DNA from: Gracilariopsis chorda
Taxonomy: Eukaryota; Rhodophyta; Florideophyceae; Gracilariales; Gracilariaceae
Reading direction: 5' to 3'
DNA: 64,000 nucleotides
NCBI GenBank assembly: GCA_003194525.1
Contig: NBIV01000097.1
Location: 1-64,000 of the forward strand
The translations under genes were made by a program, and so were the position numbers. Each line of letters begins with the position of its first letter. Position 1 is the stretch's first letter. The notes under the pieces were generated by a model, which made no database searches, was not told where the DNA came from, and saw only the letters and a program-made list of their open reading frames with translations. Below, in pieces: positions 10,138 through 22,798 of the stretch.

Positions 10138-11379
10138 TTGCGGCTGCTTTATGGAGACCATCTCTCCTCAGACATCTCTACCCGTTCATCTCATGCGCGA
10201 GCGCATCAGAGCACACAAACTGTTGTACTATCACGGCACCCCGCTCGTTCCAAACACAGGCTCCAACAGTCAAAACGTTACCGAATTCCACCACTTTTCT
10301 ACGCTCTTGATCATACCCTAGTTAAATTCTCACAAAACGCTTCCAACTTCTTTAACCCCACATGTAACTTCATTTCATTGTCCAAGCTAGCATCAGCCCC
10401 AGTTGAGTGTCCAACAGTCCAACACTCTTTATTCCTTACATCTCCAAAAGTAATCTTTGAAGAAAACCACCTTATAGCCTCTTCCATATCTTTTCCCATC
10501 AAAAAAAAGTACATCACTGCCCTACACAGCTTCATCGACTTACTCAATAACTTTGAACAACTTGGACTAACACTCGACCAGCATATTGCTCAGTACATCC
10601 AGCATAGACTTACACACAATCCTAGACCCGATGTACGCCAGGAAATGAGCAAACTTCTTTGCATGCTCTTACTAATGTTTCCATGCCTCAAAATCAAACT
10701 CGACCTATCACGGAAATGCATCAAAGGCTGATAAAGACTTGTTTCTTCTCAACGTTCAGCCCCATTTACAAACGAAATGGTTTTCGCCTTTGTATGGTCA
10801 TTTTTGCACTCTAGTGACTCAAAATCCGCTGCTGTTCTACTGCTCTCTTTTTCAGGCTTTTTAAGTTTTAAAGAAGCGCTAGATCTTCGCTGGGATTAGT
10901 TTGCGTTTCCCCGGGATGTACGAATTGCCGTATACGGCCCAAATGCAGCAGTTATCAATGTTTTAGACGCCAAGACGTTACTTAGCACCGTTAGACTACA
11001 CTTTGTTCCATCATTTGACATAGAAGTCATTCAGTTCCTATCAACCTACCGCCGTTTCTGTCGTACAGCATCATCTTTTGTTTCTAACCTCTCGTATGCA
11101 TCCTATTTTCGGAAGGTTAAAAACGTAGCTATGCTTTACAACCTTGGACACGCCAAGTTCACGCAGTATTTTGCGCGTGTCGGTAAAGCCACCAAACAAT
11201 TCGTTCTTGGGAAATCAGTCGAACAGATAGCTATACGTAGCCGCTGGAAATCTATAAACTCCTTAAGATACTACGTTGATAATGGCAGAAGTTGGCTTCT
11301 TAATATTCAAATAACACCACAACATCAACTCCAACAGGATGCTGCTTTATTCTCTTCTCTCCTCACTCCCACAGTTTAA
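10138..11379 (+). pseudogene. Tyrosine recombinase of a DIRS-like retroelement, with in-frame stops
   Basis: One reading frame is kept over 414 codons. The N-terminal SAM-like part reads KKKYITALHSFIDL, and LSRKCIKG follows where DIRS-like recombinases have an ALKGW-type segment. The catalytic part includes GFLSFKEALDLRW (box I, where the expected Arg is replaced), LYNLGHAKFTQYF (box II region, diverged) and GKSVEQIAIRSRWKS...LRYYVDNGRSWL, with the Tyr nucleophile in context. Adjacent TGA and TAA codons fall where the family has Trp-Gln near 10732, and a TAG follows DLRWD near 10910. The enzyme would integrate circular cDNA by strand exchange. The coding frame is otherwise undisturbed, so decay was by substitutions. 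The gene lies upstream of gag and RT, opposite to the usual DIRS order. Confidence 0.72.
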
Positions 11380-11671
11380 GCCCACATTAACAGCACATAT
11401 CCGTACAGCACCCCAAAAATCAGCATGTTCGTATTTTCCGCTTCACGTCCAATCTTCACCTCGCAATTTCGGTTCATGGTACCCCGGAGCCTTTCTCTTC
11501 GATGCGTTTTTCTTCTAGCCTTCTTCCACACCGCAAAAATGTCTCTCTCATTTTCTCCCAACGTTCTCCGTCCACTTAAATCCTCAAATCCGTCACTTTA
11601 CAAACGTTCACTACACCCCCCTTCCTTGGTTCTCTCCAACTGTACTCTTTACCTCTCACGTCTTTCACCTC

Positions 11672-12925
11672 ATGTCAACCACCAACTTCCAAGCCGAGCC
11701 AAGCCAAGCACCCCCTCCCACAGTTGCCTATGGATTACCACGAACTAAGGACCTACTTTTCTTCCTCACAAAGCTCCCAATCCCCCGGCTGCATGCCATC
11801 ATTGTCACCGCTCCCCAGGCAATGCGCAAAGACCTCCACAGCACTGCAACCAAAGACGATCTTGTAGTTGAAGTTCTTCGTATACACGATCTCGAACTTA
11901 CTGTAACCCTTTGGGGACACACAGACCATGCAAAACAATTGGATACGCTCCTTAACACAAGCCCCGCAGACATTCCCAAAATGTCCAAAGAAGAACCTCA
12001 TAGCCTTAAGACACTCATGCAATCCGCTCTCATGGCCGACCCTACTCTTCTTCCTGCAGCTGTCCCAGAAAACCCTTCTGAAGCCGCCGCAGTTGCCATT
12101 ACCTGGCAGTTCTCTGCCTTCCGCAAATCAATCCATCCGTCTTCTCTTCAAATGCTTGCTGGTCAACAGCAGCAATCACAGCCACCAGCCAATCAAACAC
12201 TACCCCAACTTCTGGCTTCTGCCTCCCCCGCGCCAGTGCGCCAAAATGATCAGTCTGAAAATACCTCCGACGAAGACGACGAGCCTCCTCGCAAGAAATT
12301 CAAACATCTCATAAAACCCAAAGAGTTTTACGTCGGTCTCCTCTCAGCCCAAACGCAGGGCCTGGCCAACTACCCGGAAAAAGAAGTTTCGTCCATCGGC
12401 CTCACTGTGGACGCACTCATGGGCCCATCAATCCTCCTCTCCCTAATCGCGGCGGGAACCGACGTCCCAACCTTCCTCTCCCAGTTCTTTTGTCAATGGC
12501 GCCGCATGCCATCGAGGCAACCGTCGGCAGCCGAGATCGACGCCCAAACACTGGGGCGTATGATACTCATCGAAATGCTCCTCCACCGTTCATCCAAAGA
12601 TGCATTGGAGCAGCGTCCCTCTATCTAAACTGCCCTTCGCCGTCTCTGCGCCATCCTGTACGTGGAAGAAGCCATCTCCATCGGGGAGCACACCGACCGC
12701 CGAGAAGCGTGGGCCATAGCGAGCCAAATTCTCGAGTGCTCTCCCCAAGGAACCATGCGATCTCAAGAACTTCTCGGAGAAATGACCAGAAGAATTTCAT
12801 TACAGCACAAACGCATGATATCTATCAAGTATATGCAAGAGAACCGTTCAAAACGGACACCTCGACCGTCATCGGCCCGACAGACTCGCCAACACAACCA
12901 AATCCCGGCCCCCACCAGAAAGTAA
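11672..12925 (+). pseudogene. Gag-like protein of the DIRS-like element, frameshifted
   Basis: The first segment (11672-12628, 318 codons) starts MSTTNFQAEPSQAPPP. It contains helical stretches, an acidic-to-basic switch SDEDDEPPRKKFKHL (nuclear-localisation-like), and a helical region ending in HRSSKDALEQRPSI. Just downstream a second frame (12662-12925) continues with VEEAISIGEHTDRREAWAIASQ and a basic C-terminus, so one frameshift near 12620 probably splits a single gag. Gag assignment rests on position before RT and on composition, since DIRS gags are poorly conserved. It could instead be an unrelated accessory ORF. Confidence 0.5.
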
Positions 12926-14251
12926 CATCCCAAAGCAATGAGCTTCAAACAAAGGCATTCCCTCTCCCATCGCTGCCCTCAAAACATCACCTCTCCCATC
13001 AAGCCAACAACATAATCTCTTCCATCAACCGCCTGTACTATGGTCCTCTGTTTTCTCGGCACCAAGGCCAAGAAACCAATCACATCAAGCCGCTTCATTC
13101 TTTCAGACATATCCCATTCTTACCCGAGCACAGCAGCGTAACCTCTGCCAAATCTTGCATGATACTTGTGGGCACCATCACGAGACGGTGACGCAGGGGG
13201 ACAAAATAGATGACAAATTAGCCTAAAAAGGGTATTCCTCGTAGCTCGAAGCCCCAAAAAGATGAAACGACACGAATAAAAGATCAAACGAAAAACCAAT
13301 GCAAGGACCAAACGGACTCAACCTGCAACGATAACAACAAATACAAAAGGAGAGCACAAGGCTCAATCCAAATAAAAACTTCTTGATACTTCTTGAAACG
13401 GCGCACAACCCAAGAATTATTTCAAAGGTCACTAGGAGTCAGACTCCCGGCTTCCGGTAAGACACTCCGGATATGAAGTGATTTCTGCAGCCTACCCGCT
13501 TCTGCACCAACCAGAAGCAGGGGCGTACAATCCTACAGGGCTTCCAAAGGAGAGCTACTAACGGCGGGATATGCTTTCACTCTATACCCAATCTGGCCCT
13601 TTGCAGGAGAGGTTGCACGGCACGTCGCCTGCGGACAGCTTCCCGTCAAGCACCTCCGTCGGGAAACCACCAGGTTTTTCGACTGTCACCGTTATCCGAG
13701 CAAAGCTCCGGTGGGGGCTCACAAACGACAGAAGCGCCTTTGTTACACACTACCCGTCTCCGGTCCACGCCGAGGGCGCTTCAACGGATCTCAGCGACGG
13801 TAACGCCCCACCCCAAGTATGCACAAAGCAGCAAGCGCCTCACTAAGTGTGGTTGAGAGTTGATGGTTAATAGTAATAGTTGAGATAGTTGCGAGGGTGA
13901 GGACTTTTAGATGTGGTTCTCCTTGAGATGAGTCCAGACCGAAGTTCGGGACTCAACTCGCCCTTTTATAGAGTCAAAAAGCATGCAATACAACACAGAA
14001 ACGCATTACTACTTTCTACTTACTCATGTGTGCGTCTAGGTTACTACATTGGCTTCCAGAAACCTCTGGAGCTGCACACTAACCAATAGTAATTTAGCAA
14101 CTGGCGACTGCATCACCGAAATACAGTGGTAATGCTGGGCTAGCGAAGCTTACAATGCTCCAGACACTGCTGGAGCACTCTACACGTGTGTTCCAGCAGT
14201 GCTGGAATATTCTACCAATTTCGCGACCGACAATAGTTTCCCACCTTCCCA
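12926..14251. other. No gene; non-coding part of the YR element with palindromes
   Basis: About 1.3 kb lacking a convincing frame. A minus-strand TATA-like CTTTTATA lies near 13970-13977, and a pair of strong palindromes lies at 14157-14207. The 91-codon plus-strand frame at 13571-13846 has no recognisable feature. Confidence 0.45.
14157..14207. repeat. Twin palindromes
   Basis: GCTCCAGACACTGCTGGAGC (14157-14176) and TTCCAGCAGTGCTGGAA (14191-14207) are two related hairpins sharing CCAG...CTGCTGG. They are separated by 14 bases. They lie between gag and RT of the YR element and might be protein-binding or recombination sites. Confidence 0.65.
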
Positions 14252-16254
14252 ATGCCCCCAGACCCTTTTCTTCTGACCAAAAAATCTTTTGATCTAACAT
14301 ACGCTCTTAACACTGAGATTTCAAATCCAGGACGAGCTTTCACTAGAGGCGTCTTCAAAAGCATAACTGCCTCAAAGATTTCGCTACCACCTCCAGAACG
14401 TCAAGAACATGATGACCGCAGCCATCTTTGGATACGTTTCCTCACGCCATTTCTTCAAAGTATATTCTCCATATCATCCCCAAGCTGCCTGCGCCATGAC
14501 CTGATCAAGACCCTTGGCAATCCCAACGACTATACTCGCCCCCTTAAACGCTATATTCCTCCCAGACCGAACATGTTAAACTCCTGTCTCGTGCACACGA
14601 CGCTGGAATGCTCCACTGGTCAATTATTGAATCAGAACACTCCGCCTATCATCAAGCCTCCCCAAAATTGACGATGACGCTGTTTGCAGTATCAAAATCT
14701 CCCCATGAGGACAGGCTCATCTCATGGCCTAGCGTGCAGAACGACCTACTTCCCGAGCCCCTGCACACATCACCTCCCGATCCAAGACTCTTCGACAAAA
14801 CAACATTATCAGACGGACATGTCACGGCCATTTATTTTGATGTAGCCAATATGTTCTACAACATCTCCTTGCCACCATGGCTCTCACAACTGTTCCCTTG
14901 GTCCCCAGTTTTACTTTCAGAGCTCCCTAAAACCATCAAGAGTTATCTTTGTCAGCAACTCCCGAACCTTTCCTTTGCTGACCTGCGCCCACGCCCCTGT
15001 CAGAGAACCGTACCGATGGGTTTCAAATAGAGTGCATTTATTTCCCACTGCTTCACAAGCAATCTCCTCAAGTAATCATACAACATCTTCTGCCAGTCAC
15101 GCTTATCGCCGAGCTGCGCATCCATTGTGAAACCTATTCTACGGGAATTTGCCCCTTTCAATCTCGACTATGAACACCCGTTGCTGTTTCATATTATCGA
15201 CGATGTAACTGTCTTGGCTAGCGACTGAAATGCCGAAGCCTTATTGAGCTTGTACAAGATAATGCAAGCAATCCTACAGTCCAACAACTTCCCCATCAAG
15301 GTATCTAAGTCTTGCCCTTTCTCCGCCGTTATCGAGTCCTCTGTAACATTTCTTGGCTGCGAAATCAACCTACTATCCCGCACAATCCAACCAAACTCCA
15401 ATTAAATACTGAGAGCATGCCAACAAATACAAGACCTCCTTACCTCTCCTTCCGTATCATATGAAAAATGGAGATCTACCTTGGGGAAGCTACTTTGGTT
15501 TCTGCTTTTGAAGCGCCCACTACTCTCGTGTCTGAATGCATGTTTTCAGCCTCTGCACCACAAGACGGAAGCTCATGAAGTTATTATGAACGACCATATG
15601 TCATCAGAAATCTCGCTTGCCGTATCCCTCCTCCCATTAGTTCTCGTCTCTCTGGCACTTCCCTTTTCAAACACAGTACTCTCTGGTGACGCATCCCTCC
15701 AGGCTGGAGCTGTTTCACATACGTCTCTAAGTGAGGACAAACTACAGCTCCTGTGAGAGGAAGCGTTTGGGAGCTTGTCGGCACACAATACACATCCTCC
15801 AGCATCTGTATCCAACGAAACTATTCTCTCTATATATGAAGCAGCACAATGGAATTCTGTTGTTTCATATACTTGGAAACGCAAAGAGCACATTGATGCC
15901 CTTGAAGCAGCAGCAGCGCTTTTAGCAGTACAATGGGCCATACAAAATGAAGTTTTTAACCAGAAACTGTTCCTCTTCACTGCCTACCTTGTTGTTTTGT
16001 ATGCGCTACGCAAGGGTCGTTCATCGTCAGTTCCAATTCTTTTACGCTGTCCCAAGATATCTGCGTTATGCATTGCTTACAATATTCAACTTGTTGTGCT
16101 GTACAGTACGTACAGTCAAATCGCAACGTCGCTGGCTTTTGCCACACGACATTTTACGGTAATGCACACACAGGGGCACGGTGCGCCGACCCGTGAAGAG
16201 CCTTTTGCTGCATTGCAGCAAAATACCGGATGGGCGTCAGCTACGCCTTGGTAA
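14252..16254 (+). pseudogene. Reverse transcriptase-RNase H of the DIRS-like element, fragmented
   Basis: RT palm motifs are visible in order: YFDVANMFYNISLP (first catalytic Asp, near 14840), VPMGFK (near 15015), FHIIDDVTVLAS (the xxDD box, near 15195, with Ile-Ile before DD), FPIKVSKSCPFS and VTFLGCEI. RNase H follows with KRKEHIDALEAAAALLAVQWA (near 15885) and ALRKGRSSSVPIL (near 16010), a layout typical of DIRS/Ngaro-type YR retroelements. Several frameshifts and stops split it (frames change near 14670, 15030, 15230 and 15750). It would have copied element RNA into cDNA and removed the template. The order of domains and the KGRSSS segment argue against Ty3 or LINE origin. Confidence 0.72.
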
Positions 16255-17705
16255 GGCGCACTGACCGCAGACTGCAGGTGCAGGTTGCGGAGAACGTAGT
16301 GGTATCCCTATTTCATAGCCGTTATCCCGAAATAAAAAGATCTGCATTTGCCTGCTACGCGTCACCGATAAATTCATTTCCTTTTCACTCTTTGTTCCCA
16401 GCGTCCTGTTCAGAATTGCTCGTGCTAATTGCAAATTACCATCCATTGGGATTTGCGCCATGTGAGTGTCATGTTGCATGATTTCACGACGCCGGACGAC
16501 ATCAGCCCTTTTTGTACCCTTCTTTGCCAGAGAGTAGCTTGAAAATGTATTCGTAGCTCGTGAGTACCAGCACTGGCGTGCAATACCAAAATATAGTAGA
16601 CCGAAAGGGATATATAGAAACGTGAGTACTGCGGCGGCAGGCACAAGAAATGCACTGCATCAACTAAGGCAAGGCGGAAATAGATGATGATAAAAGCGTA
16701 CAAAATACAACGGCCCACTAGCAAAAATAGAGAATAACAATGGTGACAACAGATGCGCGACCAAACGCTCAGGTCTAACGCAATATTGATACAAACATCT
16801 TCACTGAACATGCACGACCAAAACCTTAGGTATATTGCGTGGCTTGGAGCAAACTAATACTCCGGTGATCTCATAACTGACCAAGGCGGCTGATTCACTA
16901 ACAATGTGTAGGAGACCGTACTGCATTGTTATAATAAGAAAGTGGAGTAGAGTAGTGTTGGAGGCAACGCGAGGCAGACAGGTCTAGGAGAAAGTGGGAG
17001 TCGCCAAAAGACAAAGAAATGGACTGGCCCAAGCTGGCTTGGAGGCTGGCAAGCTCGGGCTTTTATAGAAAATTGTTCTATATGCATACCTCTAGTTGTG
17101 CATACTAGGTATAAGAATGACTAGGTGTAAAAATGACTCATTTTAAGCCGTCTTGGGACACATCTCTTCCATAGGAAACCAGCCTGGCAAAGATACAGTA
17201 TTGCTTAGGGGATGTTTGTGTCTATAGATCATCTGGTAAGCGTCCCAGATGATTATAACACCCTCGTGTCAACCAATTAGCCGCTTTAAAATCTGCCACC
17301 ACCGCAATGATTCGCAACATGACTGACGACTCCAGTATATCATGTCATTCCATCCCGTATTATCTTTTTATCGATATGATGGCGGAAGAATATGAAGAAA
17401 CTTATACCCTGACGCCGGCGAGGACTAAAAAAGACGCTACCAATGGATTCTTTTCCCGAATCACAGGCTTTGGTTGGTATAAGTATAAACTATTGGAATT
17501 GGAGGAGATACTGCGTCGTAGTTCGGAAAAAGAAACGACGGTGTAGGTTACGAACACCGAGAGCAATGATATAATTGCTCAGGCGCCCACTGTGAATGTG
17601 CGTGGGCTATTACACGGTATGTTATTTGTTTCAAACTGTTACACTTTAAACAATGTTGCTCCAATTCATTCCCTCCTGTCCGTTATTGATATTCGCTTAG
17701 ACAGA
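16255..17705. other. No convincing gene
   Basis: The gap between the YR element and the Ty3/gypsy LTR. It has a minus-strand TATA-like CTTTTATA near 17062-17069, and a 128-codon minus frame (16425-16811) without motifs. Confidence 0.45.
17307..17546 (+). CDS. Hypothetical 79-aa protein
   Basis: Begins MIRNMTDDSSISC, is acidic and Tyr-rich in the middle (EEYEETYTLTP) and basic near the end (KYKLLELEEILRRSS). No family recognised and no signal peptide. It lies just outside the Ty3/gypsy LTR and may be a chance frame or remnant. Confidence 0.2.
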   Translation: MIRNMTDDSSISCHSIPYYLFIDMMAEEYEETYTLTPARTKKDATNGFFSRITGFGWYKYKLLELEEILRRSSEKETTV

Positions 17706-18401
17706 TGTAGCATTTGCGATGCATTGGTATCGGATCAACGATTGATAGGTTTAGTCGAGGACGACATTCATAGCTTTCGGCTACTGTACCTGGCTGTCCA
17801 GCGAGGACTATGAGAGGAACCCCTTTATGGAGGAATTTGAACTACGAATAGTATATTCTGGTACTGCAGTGGGCCTCCACTAATTATTAGTTTTGTTTTA
17901 TTCATTTTTAAGGTAGTTAGTGGAGAGCCACCCATTTAGGCACTACAGTCCAACTACTACATGGCTTCGTAGCCTAGTAAAGGGCGACCTGCCAGGGGAC
18001 GGAGGAAAAGGCCAAGCAACAACCAACTTCTTACCCCGTTGGTAAACTGTACGAATCCTAAGTCGCTAGCGACAATGGAGCGCCTATAGCACCAGCACCA
18101 GACAGTATCTGAACTACAGCTCTCGTTCCGAGGATTTCCTAATATTCCTGCCACCGTTGGCCCTCTTTTTGCCCCTTTTTCTGGCATTGTGTGCCGCTTT
18201 CTCGAGTACTCCTGTGCTGTACTCGACGCCTCCCGGACCCTCCGATCACTCGTCCGTTCGTGCACTGACGAGAAATTACTGACTGGGACCCGAGCCTGTT
18301 TTTCTAGCTAGTCGCCAGCAAGGCGGCGCCCGCTTACGCGGTTACTCTGTGGCTATCCACCCCCGTTACCAAGACCCTACAATCAACGGTGGAATACCAC
18401 A
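17706..18401 (+). repeat. 5' LTR of the Ty3/gypsy element
   Basis: About 696 bp, TGTAGC...ACCACA. It matches 28775-29477 along its whole length, roughly nine positions in ten by eye, with small indels. A conserved stretch GGCGGCGCCCGCTTACGCGG lies near the 3' end. The primer-binding site just inside (18402 onward, TAAACTGGTCTCC) is not clearly assignable to a tRNA. Confidence 0.88.
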
Positions 18402-18748
18402 TAAACTGGTCTCCTGACCTAGAACATAGTTGACACTCGTGTCCGAGTTCACGTGACGTTTCGTGAAGTCAGGTCATTGTTCGAGATCGGAGCTCGTCTG
18501 GCACGGTTAGAGTCAGTGAGCTGAAGTTTGGAACCGTCGCTATGCAGATGGTGAAATCAGAGGAGTCGACAGCCCTGGACTTACTGTTCGCTAAGTTCTT
18601 TTTTGTTTCCTGAAGCTCGTATTTGTTGTTCTCTTATCAGAAGGTAGTATCGTTATCAGTTTTGTTGGATTGTATCGCAGTCGATAGATAAGTTTCGTTT
18701 TGAACTATCTCATTGTTGGTCTGGAACTCCAGAAGGAGTTTGGCCAAG

Positions 18749-20753
18749 ATGCAGACAAGGAGCCGCTCCATTGCCAGTACGCCGGAGGCGGCAGGACCCC
18801 GTTTAGCTACGTCCACCGAGGCGGACAATCGTTTATACCAGCAGGCAAGGAAGTCACGGTCAACCGGAGCAGCCGCAGCCTCTTTGGATGTACTGACTCC
18901 AGCTGCTAGAGAAGTGGCTACCCTACTTGGGTCTCGCGCTGGTGACGACAGCACCCTACGTGCTGAACTGCAGCAACTCCGCGCAAAATCTGCGACGCAG
19001 AAGTTCCGTCTGGAGGAAATGGATCGTCAGAACAACAGGTTGAATTCGTCAGTGGAGACGTTACTTGAGGCGCACCTCGTCATGCAGAACCTACTGGACG
19101 ATAATCAGTTACCTGAAACAGTTCGGAGTATCCGAAAAGACGTTAATCGCATAATGGAAGCAAGAATAGAGGCACCTGGGGCCTCACCAGCATTACCCAT
19201 CACTGTTGAGGAGGTCCTCTTACGTTTCAACCCTCGCCTAGAGCGTCTGGAACACGTGGTGAACACACCAGTAGAATTGGATCATAGTAAGGCGAAAAGC
19301 GCCACACAGCCCGAACTGTCTTCGAAGGACGGTGATTGCCGTTCCGAACAGAAGAAGAAGCCATCGCTGCGCTCCAAGAGGAAGCGGAGATCCGTGAAGG
19401 ACGACTCAGCCGATGAAGATGAGGATTCGGGTAATTTCGATGATGATGACTCTGACTCAGAGAGCTCTGAGGACGACGATTCATCTGAGAAGGACAGCTC
19501 TATTGAGGACGAGTACCGACGTTCAAAGAGGAGGAGCAGTAGCTCATTGTTAGGTCACAGCAAGGGACTGCCTTATCGAGGATTGAACCCTCTGCCTTGC
19601 ACTTATCCGCTTTTTCGGAAGATAATGAACTATCAGATGTACCGTTTACGCGTTCATAAGCCCAAACGCTCTGGACTTGAGACTGGAAAGGGGAGAGATC
19701 ACATTCGTCGAATGAAGATTGGGTCCCATGACCTTAGCTTCAAAAAGAAGGACCCGATACTCGTGTTTGACTTTCTAAGCCGATTCTCCGTCGAGGCCGA
19801 CAACGTGGATATGAGCGCGGCTCAAACGCTAGTGGCCCTACCACTTTTCCTAAAGGATTTCGCTCTCAAACAATATCGACCCGTGAGCGCCTCCTTAAAC
19901 GTAGATGATGGCGGTGTCGCCAGTTGGACTGAGGCCTTGCAGTACTTCTTGCGTCACTACGCGACGTCCAACGCTATCAGGAGCGTGGTCCTTGATTTCA
20001 GGAGTGTGACCCAAAAGGATGACGAAAACGAGACTGAGTTCAGTTCAAGGCTGAATAATGCAGCAACTCGATGCAGTAATGTTCACTCAATGGATGATAA
20101 GATGATGCTGTACGTCGATGGCTAACAAAAGGCTATCAAGTCCTATTTTGCTCGTCATCGGGAAAGGCACACCCGTATCAAGTTCCTTGAGCTCGTTCGT
20201 TTTGCACAGGCCGAGAAAGATGCAGTCCGAGCTCGTGGTGAATGGCCAAATCACACCCGGAAGCTGGCATCATAGCAGCGTCCTGCAAAACGGGGGCGTC
20301 TGGTGTACATCGCATCTCCTGAGAACAAAAATATCTCTGCGCAGGCTCCTGCAGCAACGAGTCATGATGCACATGAAGCCTTTCACAATTTGGGAGAGCC
20401 CATTGGATCTGTGCCAACTACATAGTTACTCTCCACCGAGGAGAGTAACCTGTTGGCCATGGAGCAGCGTCGATACCCTTCTCGAATGGAAGGAATGGTC
20501 CTGCCCCTGGGAGAATTTACGTCCTAGAAGCCAGGATGGGTTGACACCCGTGTCCCGTGTCCTTCATACCCAAGGAAGACCGACCAGGGATAACCTGATT
20601 TGCTACAATTGCTATGCAAAACATCACGTGTCCCAGGAGTGTACGCTCTCTTCCAAGGAGCTTTTTAGGATCTTCCTGAACTATGAGGCTTTACACCAAG
20701 CAGAGAGGGAACCTGTACCCGCGAACTGGTATTGGAGGCCAAGGCCTGGGTAA
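18749..20753 (+). pseudogene. Gag polyprotein of the Ty3/gypsy element
   Basis: The first ATG (18749) opens 458 codons. They include a coiled-coil-like stretch ALRAEL-type/LEEMDRQNNRLNSSVETLL, a very acidic Asp/Glu/Ser segment (DEDEDSGNFDDDDSDSESSE), basic patches, and a retrotransposon gag core (VFDFLSRFSVEADNVDMS, LPLFLKDFALKQY, DENETEFSSRLNNA). A stop at 20123 interrupts it, but the same frame continues with QKAIKSYFARHRERHTR. The nucleocapsid zinc knuckle CYNCYAKHHVSQEC (C-x2-C-x4-H-x4-C) is read in another frame near 20601-20642, so at least one frameshift separates capsid and nucleocapsid. Gag forms the particle and packages RNA. Confidence 0.78.
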
Positions 20754-21933
20754 TTGCGGTAGGAATGCGTCAGAACGCTTCTGTCACTCCAACGACGAAC
20801 GCACCCCAAGTGCAGTCGTCACCGAATGCAGCCCCTCTAGTGGGGAATCGCAAGCCTGCTCAATTGGGAACCTAGAGGAGGGAGTCCTCAGGGGGTCGGT
20901 AAAGATCGACCCCATCTTACCGACCGGGGTTTCGACATTGCCCAGCTACCGGGATTTTAAACCAAAGGTCCTTCTGAGACCAGAGAGATCTTCGAATGTT
21001 GGAAAAGGTATGCAGCTTGAATGCGCTTTAAAACGCCCTTGTAGACGATATGTGTGCCCAGAAAGACGGACGGACTACGTCCTGATCATGGCCCACAGGA
21101 ATTATAAGGTCTATGCAGACATCGGCTTGTCAAAGTCTCTCCTGTCACGCAGGCTCGCAGTTCTCGACACTGGCGCCGGGCCAAACTTTACCAGATTGTC
21201 TGAGCTAGACTCTGACGAGCCAGCTGGAATGCAGAAGGCATGCTTACCTGATATCCGGGACGCAAACAAGAGACCCATCAAGTCTCTTGGAACGATAAAA
21301 CTTGTTGTTCAACATGGAAATCATGTTTTCAGGCTGTCGTTTATCGTGTGTACCACGTTAGCTTCACCTGTTGTGCTTGGGTGTGATTATTTTGATAGGT
21401 TTGTCGAAACAATTCGTCCGAAGAATCGGGAAGTTGAGTTGGACGAAGGGTTTACTGTACCGATATAACAGAAGCCATTACGGCATTCAAACGCAGCTGC
21501 TCCGCTACCACCTTCGTAAGAGTACAAAGCCCCAGAGAGCAGGTCTTCACCACGAATTTGTTTGTCTCAGATGAAAGTGGTGCCTCCCTAACATCAAGCT
21601 TGGATAACAGTCACGACTGCGAATCATGTACTCATTGTCATTCAGCCGAATTCGGCACTTTATGAAACCTACGGAGTACTTGTCGCTAACGACATTGCCC
21701 AAGTGGAGCCCAACAGGCCACTAAAAATTCTGGTGCGCAACACCGGAGTCAATGAATGCAGATTGCACAAGAATCATGTTCTTGGAACTGTGGAGCAACG
21801 CATTTGCGTAATATCCAGGCGGATGCAACTCATAAGAGTGGGATGCAGTCGCCACAATGGCTCTACGGTATATGAGTTGGACTCACGTGGAGTGGCACCA
21901 AGTGGATGGTTTAGTGTGTGCAAGTTCACCTAG
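20683..21933 (+). pseudogene. Aspartic protease and linker of the Ty3/gypsy element
   Basis: The retropepsin active site LAVLDTGAGPNF (DTG near 21168) is followed by a flap region and PVVLGCDYFDRF, the ILG-D-type end of Ty3 proteases. The frame stops at 21466. Another frame (21703-21933) encodes EPNRPLKILVRNTG and NHVLGTVEQ, the beta-rich linker that normally joins protease to RT. So the polyprotein is broken between them. It would cut Gag-Pol. Confidence 0.72.
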
Positions 21934-22114
21934 GAAGGTAGGAATCTGGAGTGGATTGCAGAATGATGGACGCGTATGCGCGTGTGCTACAGCACTATGC
22001 TGTGATGTTATGGTTTACTTGGGGTGACCCCCCAGGGTGCCTGACACTGGTCTAGCCACGTGTGTGCACCTGAGGAGTTTTGCACTATGTCAGTTAATTA
22101 TTACTATTTATTTC

Positions 22115-22716
22115 TGTAGTGTACCTACTTAGGTGAGCGCGACCTCACTGTCTCAACCGCTAAGTAAAGTCAACCGGAGTCTTCGGTCGCACATAAGTGT
22201 TCAGTTTGGCCTGAAGAGTCCGGCTCTGGATTTTGTTGCCTTTGCAGCGTGCACTACTCCACCCGGAGGGTCACCGCAATCGGTTTGTACTATCTACCCG
22301 CTCGGTACGACTACAGGTATACTTTGTTCACTAATTGTCGTGTGAATTATATTTTCTCTGTGTTACAGATATCCACCCTGTATTGGGTATTCTTTTGTTG
22401 TTTCTTTTTGCTTTTGCACCCACCTTCGGGTCTGTTCTCGCTCTCCGCACGACCCGTCGGTTGGTTCCGTTTTGTCTTTGGATAGCCCCCTTTTCTGGCT
22501 TCGCTGTGGTCCACCGTACGCGTGTTCCGCCGCTTCCTGGTTTTACCGTTCCTCTTTACCTCCGTGGTATTTCCGAACTACCGTCGGTCTTACACCCGAA
22601 ACCTGGGTAGATGGAGGGCTCAACCACTGAGTCTACCTCGCAAGAGGGCAGGGACTCGGACATCCTGGAGTGTCACCCATTTCTGGGGTTTGAACTCCAG
22701 GAACCGCTGTGCCACA
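22115..22716 (+). repeat. Nested solo LTR of a related element (ends approximate)
   Basis: Starts TGTAGTGTACC and may end GTGCCACA; it sits between the protease linker and RT. Its internal segment translates to SGLFSLSARPVGWF, nearly the same as SGLFRLSARPTGWY on the minus strand of the 30.76-31.26 kb LTR. So both belong to one family. Target duplication is not evident, so the borders are uncertain. Confidence 0.5.
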
Positions 22717-22798
22717 CCCTTTGGCAGTCATACCTACTCATGTTATGACGTCAGAAGTCTTGAGAATTTCACCTGAGAGTGATCTGCAGCAGACACCG

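Noticed and set aside
22640..22720. tRNA-like promoter boxes on the minus strand (box A-like TGGCACAGCGG and box B-like GTTCAAACC)
   Set aside because: The two boxes are far too close for a tRNA and no cloverleaf can be drawn. It lies inside the nested LTR.
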